Source of the DNA: JACCXG01 sp963750935
Lineage (GTDB): Bacteria > Acidobacteriota > Vicinamibacteria > Vicinamibacterales > 2-12-FULL-66-21
NCBI GenBank assembly: GCA_963750935.1
Contig: CAVVSR010000013.1
Span: 186,001 to 250,000 of the forward strand
Length of the DNA stretch: 64,000 nt
Direction of reading: 5' to 3'
Part shown: piece by piece, positions 15,740 to 25,461 of the stretch
Layout of the letters: each line of letters opens with the position of its first letter
Position numbering within the stretch: the stretch's first letter is position 1
Position numbers and translations under genes: made by a program
The notes under the pieces: model-generated
What the model was told of the DNA's origin: nothing
The model's database searches: none
Seen by the model: the letters and a program-made list of their open reading frames with translations, nothing else

Positions 15740-17087
15740 TGCCTCCGGCCATGTAATACGTCGCGATGTGTGCAATCACGCTCAGGTTCCGCTCCCCTTC
15801 GCTCCCCTGCCGCACCACCACGCTCTCGAGCACGAGGAACTCGGACGCGGTCTCGAGCTGGTGGATGAAGCGACGCACGTTGTCGTACTCGCCTTCCAGG
15901 TTCAGCGTCACCGTCAGCTTGCCCAGTCCGGTCTTGCGATCCGGTTCGGGCTGCAGGCTCGACTGCAGGCTGGTGAGGTTCGCTTTCCGCGCCAGCTGGT
16001 TCAGCGGGAGATAGAGCAGCCGCCTCGCCGCGCTTTGATCGGGCGGCAGCACGTCGCGGTAGAACTTCTGCAGCTCCGCATCGGCCTCCTTCTTCCCCGT
16101 CACCGTCCCTTTGGCCACGTCGTGTGTCCGGCGCGCGGTGTTGAGGGCGCGGGTCGCGTCACCGGCCTGCTGCTGCTCCGTCTGTACGCGATTGGTCAGC
16201 GGATACACCACCAGCGCATAGAGCGCGACGTTGACGACCAGCGTCGCCGCGATGATCCAGACGATGCGCCGATTCTCGAAGACGATGCGGCGGACGTCCA
16301 TCATTGTCCGCGCCCTCCGCGTCCCGGCTTGCTGGTGCGGCCCGCGGCGGCGCGGCTCTGCCGCCGGCGCGCCGTCCGGCCGCGTCGCCTCAGGCTGTGC
16401 CGGCGTGTCGGCCGGCTTCGCACCAGGTGCGTCGGGTTGCGCCGGGGCCGTGGCCTCAGGCTTCGCGCCCGCGTCCGGCTTGGTGCCTTCCGGGGCTGCT
16501 GGCTCCTCCGTCTTCGCTGGCGTCGCCTCCGTGCTCACGTGCTGCGTGTACGACGCGCGCAGCTGCACGCGATGCAGGCCTTCGTCGGTGCGGTCCTCCT
16601 GCATGGGCAGCACCGATCCGAACGCGCCCGTCGCTTCGAGCTTCTCGATGAACTCGTCCACGTCTTCGGTCCGGCGGCCGAGCACCGTCATGCTGACGAC
16701 CGGCACCTCCTGCTGGAAGGTCGGGCGCACGTCGGTCAGCATCACGTCGGGCGGCAGCGTCTCCTCGATGCGATTGAAGAACTCCGTCCACGAGAACGTG
16801 CGCTGATCGATCAGGCGATTGGCCTCCGCCGCCGCGGCGGCCGTCGCCTGCAGCTCGTCCTGGTTGATCGCGGCGCGGATCCGCTGCGCCTCGGCGCTCA
16901 ACCGCTGCGCCTCGCTGCGATCGCGATTGATCAGCGCGGCGAACTCGGTGTTCTGGCGCGACAGCGAGATGATGCGGATCGCGTTGTAGGCGGTCAGCAC
17001 CAGCACCAGCGCCGCGGCGATGGCCAGCACGACGTGGACGGCGCGCTCGTTGTAGAACGGCCGGGTCGACAGGTTCGTGCGCAGCAC
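15729..17087 (-). CDS. PilN-PilO, read as one 452-codon frame (possible indel fusion)
   Basis: The first part (about residues 1-200) is PilN: LSTRPFYNERAVHVVLAIAA with one membrane helix, a coiled coil and a ferredoxin-like domain (FNRIEETLPPDVMLTDVRP). It is followed by a Lys/Pro/Ala/Glu-rich tail. The second part, from the tandem ATGATG at 16304, is PilO: MMDVRRIVFENRRIVWIIAA, a membrane helix, coiled coil and LNLEGEYDNVRRFIHQLE. These form the inner-membrane platform with PilM. No stop separates them in the sequence as given, but a frame shifted by one base in the tail ends in TGA exactly at the ATGATG, so two separate overlapping genes are likely ancestral. The protein starts one base inside the PilM stop. 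Confidence 0.85.
   Translation of the reverse strand: MLRTNLSTRPFYNERAVHVVLAIAAALVLVLTAYNAIRIISLSRQNTEFAALINRDRSEAQRLSAEAQRIRAAINQDELQATAAAAAEANRLIDQRTFSWTEFFNRIEETLPPDVMLTDVRPTFQQEVPVVSMTVLGRRTEDVDEFIEKLEATGAFGSVLPMQEDRTDEGLHRVQLRASYTQHVSTEATPAKTEEPAAPEGTKPDAGAKPEATAPAQPDAPGAKPADTPAQPEATRPDGAPAAEPRRRGPHQQAGTRRARTMMDVRRIVFENRRIVWIIAATLVVNVALYALVVYPLTNRVQTEQQQAGDATRALNTARRTHDVAKGTVTGKKEADAELQKFYRDVLPPDQSAARRLLYLPLNQLARKANLTSLQSSLQPEPDRKTGLGKLTVTLNLEGEYDNVRRFIHQLETASEFLVLESVVVRQGSEGERNLSVIAHIATYYMAGGNGN
16299..16360 (-). other. pilN/pilO junction: hidden stop/start overlap and likely indel
   Basis: On the minus strand the tail of PilN in the neighbouring frame reads AAAGRTSKPGRGGRGQ and then TGA at 16303-16301, overlapping ATG at 16304-16302 and 16301-16299. 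A GGAGG precedes the ATG by about 9 bases. Removing one base near 16352, in a GC-only run, would restore a separate PilN of about 261 residues and a PilO of 191 residues starting at 16304. Confidence 0.6.
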
Positions 17088-18078
17088 TAGGCCACCCGCT
17101 CCGATGTGGCGCGGGCCGGCCGTCGCCCCACCCGCTCCCGTAACAGGATGCCGACGCCCGCGGCCAGCGTGTCGAGCAGCTCGGGCCCGGCGGCGATCCG
17201 ATCCCGCAGATCCGCGGCCGGCCGGAAGTCGATCACTTCGACGCGCACGCCGATGCGCTCTTCCAGCGTGCGCCTGATCCGCTCGGTCAGGTCGGCGCCG
17301 AGCACCGAGGCGCCGGCCAGCACGACCCGCGTGAAGCCGCCGCCGCCGAGCCGGTCCTCGTGATACATCGCGGTCTGGTGCACCAGTTCCGCGAGCTCAC
17401 CCTCGCCGGCGGTCGCGCGATTGCGGTAGAAGATCATGTCGTCGCCACGGACGACCGCGAGCGTGGCGAAGTCGGCGGCGACGTCGATCAGCAGCCAGTC
17501 GCCGCCGATCGGCGGCCCGGCGAGGATGGCGTTGATCTGGTTGAAGCTGGCGATGTCGACGATGCCCGCCTGCGCGCCGGCTGCTTCGCACGCGCGCTCG
17601 TAGGACTGCACGATGTCGCGGCGCGCCACCGTCACCAGGTACTCGCGGCCGCCCCCCGGCAACGCCGCAGCCGGCTGCCACGACACCTGCGCATCCTCGA
17701 TGCGGAACGGCGCCGCCTTGCGCATCTGCCAGCGAATCAGCTGCTCGAGATCATGGAGCTTCGCCGGCACCTTGTCGAAGCGGATCAGCGAGACCTTCGC
17801 CGCCGAGTCCGGCAGGACCAGCGCAACGCGCCGCGAGCGCTGCCCGAGCTGCTGCAGCACCGCGCCGACGACGCTGCTCAATCCGCGCTCGTCGTGCACG
17901 TTGGCGGCGTTCAGCGCCGGAACGGCGACGCCGGCCGCGAGCGGCTCGGTCGCGTGCGCCGTCACCGTCCGGCCGCCACCCTGGTCCGCCAGCGCCACCG
18001 CCGTGACCCGTGTCGCCGTGATCTCGATCGCGATGCCGGGTGGCGGGCTCGAAACCCAGCCCCCGGCGCGTTTGGCAC

Positions 18079-18082
<4 letters not shown>
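17087..18082 (-). CDS. pilM: PilM, actin-like type IV pilus assembly protein
   Basis: A 331-residue cytoplasmic protein of the PilM/FtsA-like actin fold. PPPGIAIEITATRVTAVALA is the first nucleotide-binding loop; SRRVALVLPDSAAKVSLIRF and KVPAKLHDLEQLIRWQMRKAAPF are PilM family signatures, and WLLIDVAADFATLAVV and RVVLAGASVLGADL are the later actin-fold loops. PilM binds the N-terminus of PilN and links the platform to the ATPase. It overlaps gspE by 4 bases and pilN by one base, indicating tight coupling. Confidence 0.92.
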
Positions 18083-19749
<1,667 letters not shown>

Positions 19750-19753
19750 AGCG

Positions 19754-20962
19754 TCAGCTCAATCCGCCCATGTTGAAGAGCGGCATGTATAAGGCGAGCA
19801 GCAGGCCGGCAATGACCAGGCCCATCAGCACCAGCAGGGTCGGCTCGACCAGCGTGATGAAGCGGCCGAGATTAGTGTCGATCTCCTCGTCGTAGAAGTC
19901 CGCCAGGCTGTTCAGCATTTCCTGCAGCGCACCGGTCGACTCGCCGACCTCGACCATCTTCACCGCGACATCGGCGAACGCGCCGCTTTCCTGCATCGCC
20001 GCCGCGAGCGCCCGTCCTTCGCGTACCTGCTGACCGGCCACCTGCAGCTCGTGCGCGATGAACCGGTTCTTGATCGACCGCGCCGCGACGTCGATCGCGT
20101 TGACGAGCGGAATGCCGCCGCCGAGCAGCGTCGCCAGCGTCCGCGCCGCCTGCGAGGTCGAAAACTTCCGGGCGATCGGCCCGAGGCCCGGCAGCTGCAG
20201 CACCCAGCGATCGAACCGCTCGCGCTGGGCCGGCTCCTTCAGCCAGAACCAGAACGCGACCGCCCCCGCCACGATCCCGATCACGATGAGCAGAAAGTAG
20301 GCGCGCGCGAACTCCGAGGTTGCCACGATCATCCGGGTCGATAGCGGCAGCTCCTGCCCGAACTGGTCGTAGAACGCGTCGAACTCCGGCACCACCCGCA
20401 GCACGATGATCGACACGACGGCGAGCGAGAGCGCCAGCAGGATGGCCGGATAGACGAGCGCGGAGATTGTCTTCCGCCTCACCGTCGCCACTACTTTGAC
20501 GTAAGCGACGTACCTGCGGATGACCTGTTCGAGATTGCCGCTCTTCTCGCCGGCGAGGAGCGACGCCGTGTAGACGCCTGGGAACAGCGCGCCGTGGGCC
20601 TCGAACGCCTCCGAGAGCGAGTTCCCTCCCCGGACCCGCTCGTGCACGTCGTCCAGGACCGACTTGAAGAGCGGATTGGCCACGCGGCGCCGGAGGATGT
20701 CGAGCGACTGGACGAGCGGCATCCCGGCTTTCAGCAGAGTCGCCAGTTCCTGGTTGAAGATGAGGAATTCCCGGCTCGACACGCGCGCACGCGTCGGCAG
20801 CGGGATCTTGCCGCCAAACGCGGCGCCCCCCGCCCGTTGGATGCCGAGGACATAAAGGCCCTTGTCCTCGAATTCCTGGCGCAGGCGCGCTTCGGAGTCT
20901 GCGGCGTAGATCCCTTCGATGATCTCGCCCCCCGGGGTGCCGAGCCGGCAGCGGAACTCCAC
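19754..20962 (-). CDS. GspF/PilC-family inner-membrane platform protein
   Basis: A 402-residue protein with two GspF repeats. The first contains FLIFNQELATLLKAGMPLVQSLDIL and ESLLAGEKSGNLE-like ASLLAGEKSGNLEQVIRRY; the second contains SQAARTLATLLGGGIPLVNAID and MVEVGESTGALQEML. Three transmembrane helices are seen (about 170-195, 220-245 and 375-397). It nucleates the pseudopilus and couples to the GspE ATPase. It is the first gene of the leftward operon; upstream lies an AT-rich island (21025-21050) likely to hold the promoter, where I cannot assign clear boxes. Confidence 0.95.
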   Translation of the reverse strand: MEFRCRLGTPGGEIIEGIYAADSEARLRQEFEDKGLYVLGIQRAGGAAFGGKIPLPTRARVSSREFLIFNQELATLLKAGMPLVQSLDILRRRVANPLFKSVLDDVHERVRGGNSLSEAFEAHGALFPGVYTASLLAGEKSGNLEQVIRRYVAYVKVVATVRRKTISALVYPAILLALSLAVVSIIVLRVVPEFDAFYDQFGQELPLSTRMIVATSEFARAYFLLIVIGIVAGAVAFWFWLKEPAQRERFDRWVLQLPGLGPIARKFSTSQAARTLATLLGGGIPLVNAIDVAARSIKNRFIAHELQVAGQQVREGRALAAAMQESGAFADVAVKMVEVGESTGALQEMLNSLADFYDEEIDTNLGRFITLVEPTLLVLMGLVIAGLLLALYMPLFNMGGLS

Positions 20963-21176
20963 CCGCTACCCCCCGTATCCACGCCGCTCGGCGCAAGCTC
21001 TTGTCACAGTTGACATTATCGGCCGACCGCAATCCGGAAATTATATATCAGCTGAACTTCGGTGCCTCGAGGCGGAGGTCAACCGGACCTTGTGATTAGA
21101 CAGGCGCAAAGTGGACGTGGCTTGGGAATTTTCGCGGGCGGCAGCGGGCAGCCCGATTCAGGGACGGAGGCGCGCG

Positions 21177-21845
21177 TTACTTGATGCCGGCGAGCGACAG
21201 GATTCGGGCGACATAGTCGCGCGTTTCCCGATACGGGGGGATGCCGTTGAACTTCTTCACGGCGCCCTCGCCGGCGTTGTAGGCCGCCAGCGCGAGATCC
21301 ACCGTCCCGAGCCGATCGAGCAGCGACTTGAGGTGCTTGACGCCGGCCGCGATGTTGGCCTTGGGATCGTAGGGATTTCCGACCTGATACTGCCGGGCGG
21401 TCGAGGGCATCAGCTGCATGAGCCCCATCGCGCCCTTGTGCGACCGAGCCTTGGGACGATAGTTGGACTCGACCTGGATGAGCGCCTGCACCAGCATCGG
21501 GTTGACCCCGTGGGCCTGCGCCATAGTGGTGATGATTTCCGTATAGGGAGTGGCCGGCAGCGCCGACGGCTCATTCACCTCGGGCGCCTGAGCGGCTTCC
21601 GTCGGAGGCGTCGGCTCCACGTACGGAATCTCGTCCGGAACGATCTTCTCGATAAGCGACTTGTCGCAGGTCACCTCCCCGCCGTCCCGCATCTTGAGAA
21701 CGATGTTTTCTCCGTCGATGCGATGGGACTTGACCGTGAGCGTGCGACCCGAGGTGAGCAGGACGACCTCTGCATTCGCAGGCGCCGCGTTCAGCATCAG
21801 GGCAAACGCCGCCGCCGGAATGTAGAGATGACCTTTAAAAATCAT
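21177..21845 (-). CDS. Secreted SLT-domain lytic transglycosylase
   Basis: A 222-residue exported protein with signal peptide (AAAFALMLNAAPANA). Residues 26-70 form a small beta domain (VVLLTSGRTLTVKSHRI). The catalytic SLT domain starts near residue 100: PMLVQALIQVESNYRPKARS contains the catalytic Glu126; then KGAMGLMQLMPSTARQY and LALAAYNAGEGAVKKF, the classic goose-lysozyme-like motifs. It would cleave the MurNAc-GlcNAc bond to open the wall, plausibly for the pilus machine encoded upstream on the same strand. It has its own promoter. Confidence 0.93.
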   Translation of the reverse strand: MIFKGHLYIPAAAFALMLNAAPANAEVVLLTSGRTLTVKSHRIDGENIVLKMRDGGEVTCDKSLIEKIVPDEIPYVEPTPPTEAAQAPEVNEPSALPATPYTEIITTMAQAHGVNPMLVQALIQVESNYRPKARSHKGAMGLMQLMPSTARQYQVGNPYDPKANIAAGVKHLKSLLDRLGTVDLALAAYNAGEGAVKKFNGIPPYRETRDYVARILSLAGIK

Positions 21846-21858
21846 GCGAGACCTAATG

Positions 21859-21887
21859 ATTCTAGCATTGTCCGGCTGAAGTGTCCA
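21859..21887 (-). promoter_or_regulatory. Predicted promoter of the SLT gene
   Basis: On the minus strand TGGACA (21887-21882) and TAGAAT (21864-21859) are 17 bases apart. The -10 box ends 14 bases before the ATG, so the transcript would be near-leaderless. Confidence 0.5.
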
Positions 21888-21948
21888 GAAACACTACAGA
21901 CAAGACAGTCTGAAGCGCCCGAGATCGCCGACGAAGTGTAGCGACTGG

Positions 21949-22836
21949 CTACTTGGGCTCGATGAACGTGTGGAACACGCGGATTCCCAGCTCTCTGGTA
22001 TCCGCGCCGCCAGGCTTGAACGTCTTATCGGCCTCGATGGAGAGTTCCGACATCTCAGCCGGACCGAACTGGGCTGCCGTGACCGGAAAAGTGACGAGCT
22101 TCCTTTCCCGGGTGTCGGCCGAGAACGTGCCGACCGGCTGCCCTGCCATTGAGACGGTAATCTGCTGCGGAGGGTTGAAGAGATCGACGCGCGCGTCGTA
22201 CTCGATGTAGAACGTCGCGTCCCGCTTCGGGTTCAGGAACGAGATGGTGCCGCGCTTCTCCGTCCACTGCCACTCGGACGACGGGTTGTCCGCGGCGACC
22301 TCAGCCGGGTGCCAGCCCTCCTTGTAGATCAGGAAGATGTTCTCGGACTGCGGGAGCAGCTGCAGCTTCCCCACCACGTACTCTCGCCGCGACGCTTCGG
22401 TACCGGACAGCGGCAGTCGCGCGTCGCCACGATAAAGACCGAGCCGGATCGTCGCCTCACCGATGTAGGGGTAATTGGGGACGAAGATGGTCCGCGAGTA
22501 CTCGACCGGCTGTCCGGGCTTCCACTGCGAGGTCGGCACCGGCGGCGTATGGTCGTCGTCCCAGAGCTTCTCCCCTTCGGGATCGAGGACGTGGACGAAG
22601 ACGATGTAGTCGCCGTCGAACTTCGCGTCGGGCGCGACCTGAAACTTGTACGTGAGCTTCAGCGGGCTGCCAATCGCCACGCGCTCACGGCCAACGGTGA
22701 GCGACGGCGTCGCGACGGGCGTGCCGGCCTCTTCCTTGCGGCTGCAACCGGCAGCCGCCGTGACGGCCAGCATCAGCGCGAGAGCCAACCGCAACGATGA
22801 GGTGACACTCAGAAAACGGGTAGCTGTTTGAACCAT
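21949..22836 (-). CDS. Uncharacterised lipoprotein
   Basis: A 295-residue protein I do not recognise as a named family. The N-terminus is a lipoprotein signal (LRLALALMLAVTAAAGCSRKEE) with Cys31 as lipid site. The first half reads as a beta-sandwich: GSPLKLTYKFQVAPDAKFDGDYIVFVHVLD and TIRLGLYRGDARLPLSG, reminiscent of domains that describe a carried load or FixG/CARDB-like folds. The second half (EWQWTEKRGTISFLNPKRDATFYIEYDAR) resembles a carbohydrate-binding-like beta domain. No catalytic motif is seen. It is divergent from the microcompartment pair and shares its promoter region with it. Confidence 0.8.
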   Translation of the reverse strand: MVQTATRFLSVTSSLRLALALMLAVTAAAGCSRKEEAGTPVATPSLTVGRERVAIGSPLKLTYKFQVAPDAKFDGDYIVFVHVLDPEGEKLWDDDHTPPVPTSQWKPGQPVEYSRTIFVPNYPYIGEATIRLGLYRGDARLPLSGTEASRREYVVGKLQLLPQSENIFLIYKEGWHPAEVAADNPSSEWQWTEKRGTISFLNPKRDATFYIEYDARVDLFNPPQQITVSMAGQPVGTFSADTRERKLVTFPVTAAQFGPAEMSELSIEADKTFKPGGADTRELGIRVFHTFIEPK

Positions 22837-22847
22837 GCGGAAGCGCG

Positions 22848-22877
22848 ATGGTACTGCAGTTGTTCGAGGTACTGCAA
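22848..22877. promoter_or_regulatory. Divergent promoter region with a 9-bp direct repeat
   Basis: GGTACTGCA occurs at 22850-22858 and again at 22868-22876. The copies supply the -10 (TACCAT) and -35 (TTGCAG) boxes, 18 bases apart, of a leftward promoter for the lipoprotein. A rightward TTGAAC (22828) - N18 - TACTGC (22852) could serve the BMC gene. The repeat could be an operator for both. Confidence 0.4.
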
Positions 22878-22878
22878 T

Positions 22879-23184
22879 ATGTTAGCCTTCGCCCTCGTGG
22901 ACGCATTAGGTCTCGTTGAAACCAAGGGTTTGATCGGATCGATCGAAGCGGCCGACGCGATGGTGAAGGCTGCCAACGTCGTGCTCGCGGGCAAGGAATA
23001 CATCGGCGCCGGGTATGTCACGGTGATGGTTCGCGGCGACGTCGGCGCGGTCAAGGCCGCCACCGACGCCGGAGCAGCCGCCGCGCGACGCGTGGGCGAG
23101 CTGATCTCCGTGCACGTCATCCCCCGTCCCCACGCGGAAGTCGAAAAGGTCCTGCCGAAGGCGAAGGACTCCAAGGCTTCGTAA
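22879..23184 (+). CDS. Bacterial microcompartment hexameric shell protein (BMC-H)
   Basis: A 101-residue single-BMC-domain protein of the EutM/PduA/CcmK type. I choose the ATG at 22879 (MLAFALVDALGLVETKG), with GAGG 9 bases upstream; an earlier in-frame ATG gives a non-homologous extension. Family features are ALGLVETKGLIGSIEAADAMVKAA at the start, the pore-region segment around AGYVTVMVRGDVGAVKAATDAGAAAA, and SVHVIPRPHAEVEKVLP near the end. Hexamers tile the faces of a protein shell that encloses enzymes. The aldehyde dehydrogenase begins on the very next base. No pentamer (BMC-P) or trimer gene is within the window, so a closed shell would need partners elsewhere. Confidence 0.95.
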   Translation: MLAFALVDALGLVETKGLIGSIEAADAMVKAANVVLAGKEYIGAGYVTVMVRGDVGAVKAATDAGAAAARRVGELISVHVIPRPHAEVEKVLPKAKDSKAS

Positions 23185-24984
23185 ATGTCGGATCGCGACC
23201 CTTCGGGCGCAGGGTCGTCCCGCGCAGTGTCGAGGGACGATCGCGATCTCGCATCCGTACAGGAAGCACGGACACTCGCCCGTCGGGCCAAGGAGGCCGC
23301 CGGAGCCCTGGCGGAGCTGTCCCAGGAACAGATCGACGCCCTCGTCGATGCCATGGCCGCGGCCGTCACGCCGCAGGCCGAAGCGCTCGCGCGGCTCGCC
23401 CACGAAGAAACCGGCTATGGCGTCGTCGCCGACAAGGTCCAGAAGAACCTCTTTGCCTCCGACAAGGTCTACCGCTTCATCCGGCCGATCAAGACCGTCG
23501 GCGTGATTCGCCGGCTCGAGGACCGGAAGGTCATCGAGATCGCCGAACCCTTCGGTGTCGTCTGCGCCATCGTCCCCTCGACGAACCCGACGTCCACGGC
23601 GATTTACAAGATCCTCATCGCGATCAAGGCACGCTGCCCCATCGTCATCAGCCCGCACCCCGCCGCGGCCAGATGCATCACGCGCGTCGCCGAGATCATG
23701 AACGAGGCGGCGCGGAAGGCGGGTGCCCCGGACGGCGCCATCAACTGGATGACGACGGTGACGCTCGAGGGTACGCAGGAGTTGATGAAGGCGCGCGAGA
23801 CCTCCGTCATCCTGGCGACGGGCGGCATGGGGCTGGTGCGCGCGGCATACAGCGCGGGCAAGCCCGCCTACGGCGTCGGCCCGGGCAACGCCCCCGCGTA
23901 CATCGAGCGGTCGGCCGACGTCGCCAAAGCGGTCCGCGACATCGTCACCGGCAAGACCTTCGACAATGGCGTGCTGTGCTCGTCGGAGAATTCGGTGGTC
24001 GTGGATGCGCCGCTGGTCGAGGAAGTGAAACGCGCGTTCGTGGCCAACGGCGCGCATTTCCTGTCGGCCTCCGAGATCGACGCGGTCGGCAAGATCCTGG
24101 TGACCCCGCAGCGGCTGCCCAATCCGGCCCTGGTCGGCCGGCCGGCGACCTACATCGCCAGGCAGGCCGGGATCACGGTGCCGGACGGGACGCGGGTGCT
24201 GATCGCTGAACTGGCCGGCGTCGGCCGCGACTATCCGCTCTCCATCGAGAAACTGTGCCCCGTCCTCTCGTTCTATGTGGTGAACGACTGGCGCGAGGGG
24301 TGCGAGCGCTGCAAGCAGATCCTGCGGTATGGCGGCATGGGGCACACGATGTCCATCCACAGCCGCAACGACGACGTCATCCTGCAGTTCGGCCTCAAGA
24401 AGCCGGCCTACCGCATCGTCGTCAATTCGCCGACCACGCACGGGTCGATCGGGTTGACCACCGGACTCGACCCGGCGATGACGCTGGGGTGCGGCGGCTA
24501 CGGCGGCAACATCACGTCCGACAACATTTCTCCGCGCCATCTGCTGAACATCAAGCGGCTGGCCTACGAGATCACCCCCGCCGTCGTGCGGAAGGAGCCT
24601 GCGTCGGTGCCGCAACCACCTGCGCTGCCCAAGGCGCCAGCGGCGCCGCCCCGGCCTCCCGGCCTGGCGGCCGAAACGCTGGCCCGGCGGATCGACCAGT
24701 TCCTGGCGTCGCGGGGCTACACCCCGCCATCGGGAGCGGCCCAGGTTGCGGAGGCGACAGCCCCAGCCGCGCCGGCGCCACCCGCGCCTGCGTCGGCTCC
24801 AGCCCCGGCCAAGCCGGCGAGTGTTGCCGAGAAGCCCGCCGAGTTCGTCTGCGAAGACGACGTGCGGCAGGCCATACGGCAGGGTCGGAAGATCACCATC
24901 GGGGAACGAACGATCGTGACGCCGGCGGCGCGCGATCTCGGAGAAGAGCACCGGATGTTCGTGCAGGCCGCGTGGCCGCGCTGA
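23185..24984 (+). CDS. Acylating acetaldehyde/propionaldehyde dehydrogenase with microcompartment-targeting tail
   Basis: A 599-residue CoA-acylating aldehyde dehydrogenase (EutE/PduP/AdhE-N class). The catalytic part (to about 470) includes AIVPSTNPTSTAIYK, YGVGPGNAPAYIERSAD and FDNGVLCSSENSVVV with Cys265 as nucleophile. After a Pro/Ala linker comes an amphipathic helix, LAAETLARRIDQFLASRG (494-511), like known encapsulation peptides. A second Pro/Ala linker (about 515-550) leads to a terminal segment (from 553) with EDDVRQAIRQGRKITIG and TIVTPAARDLGEE, a motif seen in other microcompartment-associated proteins. It converts a toxic aldehyde and CoA to acyl-CoA inside the shell. It follows the BMC-H gene with no gap. 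Confidence 0.93.
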   Translation: MSDRDPSGAGSSRAVSRDDRDLASVQEARTLARRAKEAAGALAELSQEQIDALVDAMAAAVTPQAEALARLAHEETGYGVVADKVQKNLFASDKVYRFIRPIKTVGVIRRLEDRKVIEIAEPFGVVCAIVPSTNPTSTAIYKILIAIKARCPIVISPHPAAARCITRVAEIMNEAARKAGAPDGAINWMTTVTLEGTQELMKARETSVILATGGMGLVRAAYSAGKPAYGVGPGNAPAYIERSADVAKAVRDIVTGKTFDNGVLCSSENSVVVDAPLVEEVKRAFVANGAHFLSASEIDAVGKILVTPQRLPNPALVGRPATYIARQAGITVPDGTRVLIAELAGVGRDYPLSIEKLCPVLSFYVVNDWREGCERCKQILRYGGMGHTMSIHSRNDDVILQFGLKKPAYRIVVNSPTTHGSIGLTTGLDPAMTLGCGGYGGNITSDNISPRHLLNIKRLAYEITPAVVRKEPASVPQPPALPKAPAAPPRPPGLAAETLARRIDQFLASRGYTPPSGAAQVAEATAPAAPAPPAPASAPAPAKPASVAEKPAEFVCEDDVRQAIRQGRKITIGERTIVTPAARDLGEEHRMFVQAAWPR

Positions 24985-25039
24985 CGGCTGAGGCGCCGAC
25001 AAAAATGTCCGAATACTGTTGAGCATATTGGGGTTACGG

Positions 25040-25068
25040 TTGACCCATTGGCCCAGCAGTGCTATGCT
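25040..25068 (+). promoter_or_regulatory. Strong predicted promoter upstream of the LysM transglycosylase
   Basis: TTGACC at 25040-25045 and TATGCT at 25063-25068 are 17 bases apart. The start codon of the signal-peptide frame is at 25279, so the leader would be about 200 bases long. Confidence 0.55.
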
Positions 25069-25074
25069 GTCTGC

Positions 25075-25278
25075 CCCAGCTGTACTCAGGGTTTCCGTCC
25101 CCGGCCACGTGGTTTCGAGCCGGGGTAGACGCTTCGAAAGCTCGTCATCTTGGCAGCACGGTCGGGATGGCGGAACAAACACGGGAGCCCCCCGGCCGGG
25201 GGGCGACCTCAACAGGGTCAGTCAGGAGATGCCGTTGGTTTTGCGGCGGAGCCTGATCGCCCTCGCGGGAGCGCCCAG
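25075..25278 (+). ncRNA. Candidate structured 5' leader of mltD
   Basis: The roughly 200-base region between the predicted transcription start and the first mltD codon contains several stems: CCCCGGC (25099-25105) with GCCGGGG (25119-25125); GACG-CTT (25128-25134) with AAG..CGTC (25138-25146); and a 16-base perfect palindrome CCCCCCGG/CCGGGGGG (25188-25203). I recognise no riboswitch class. It may be an unassigned regulatory leader, or simply GC-rich spacer. Confidence 0.35.
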
Positions 25279-25461
25279 ATGTTCAATCGTGCCTCGGTGA
25301 CCACACGCCTGGCCGGCTGCTCGGCTCTGATCCTGCTGGCGACGGCGTGCGGCTCCAACCCGAAGGTCCAGAAATCGCCGGCCGTCCCCTCCCAGACCGC
25401 GCGCCTGTCCCGCAGGCCGCCACGCCGGCACCGCCGGTCCCCGATCCGGTTCTCTCGCTGA
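25279..25461 (+). other. Signal-peptide frame of mltD, out of frame with the enzyme
   Basis: From the ATG at 25279 a clear lipoprotein signal is encoded (MFNRASVTTRLAGC, then ALILLATACGSNPK), but this frame runs to a stop at 25461. The enzyme continues in another frame. Dropping two bases, or adding one, in the CGCGCGC run at 25398-25404 joins them smoothly (SPAVPSQTAPVPQAATPAPP). Confidence 0.75.

Noticed and set aside
22906..25212. A 768-codon frame antisense to the microcompartment genes.
   Set aside because: Composition is typical shadow sequence (Arg/His/Gly rich) and the sense strand encodes clear BMC-H and dehydrogenase proteins.
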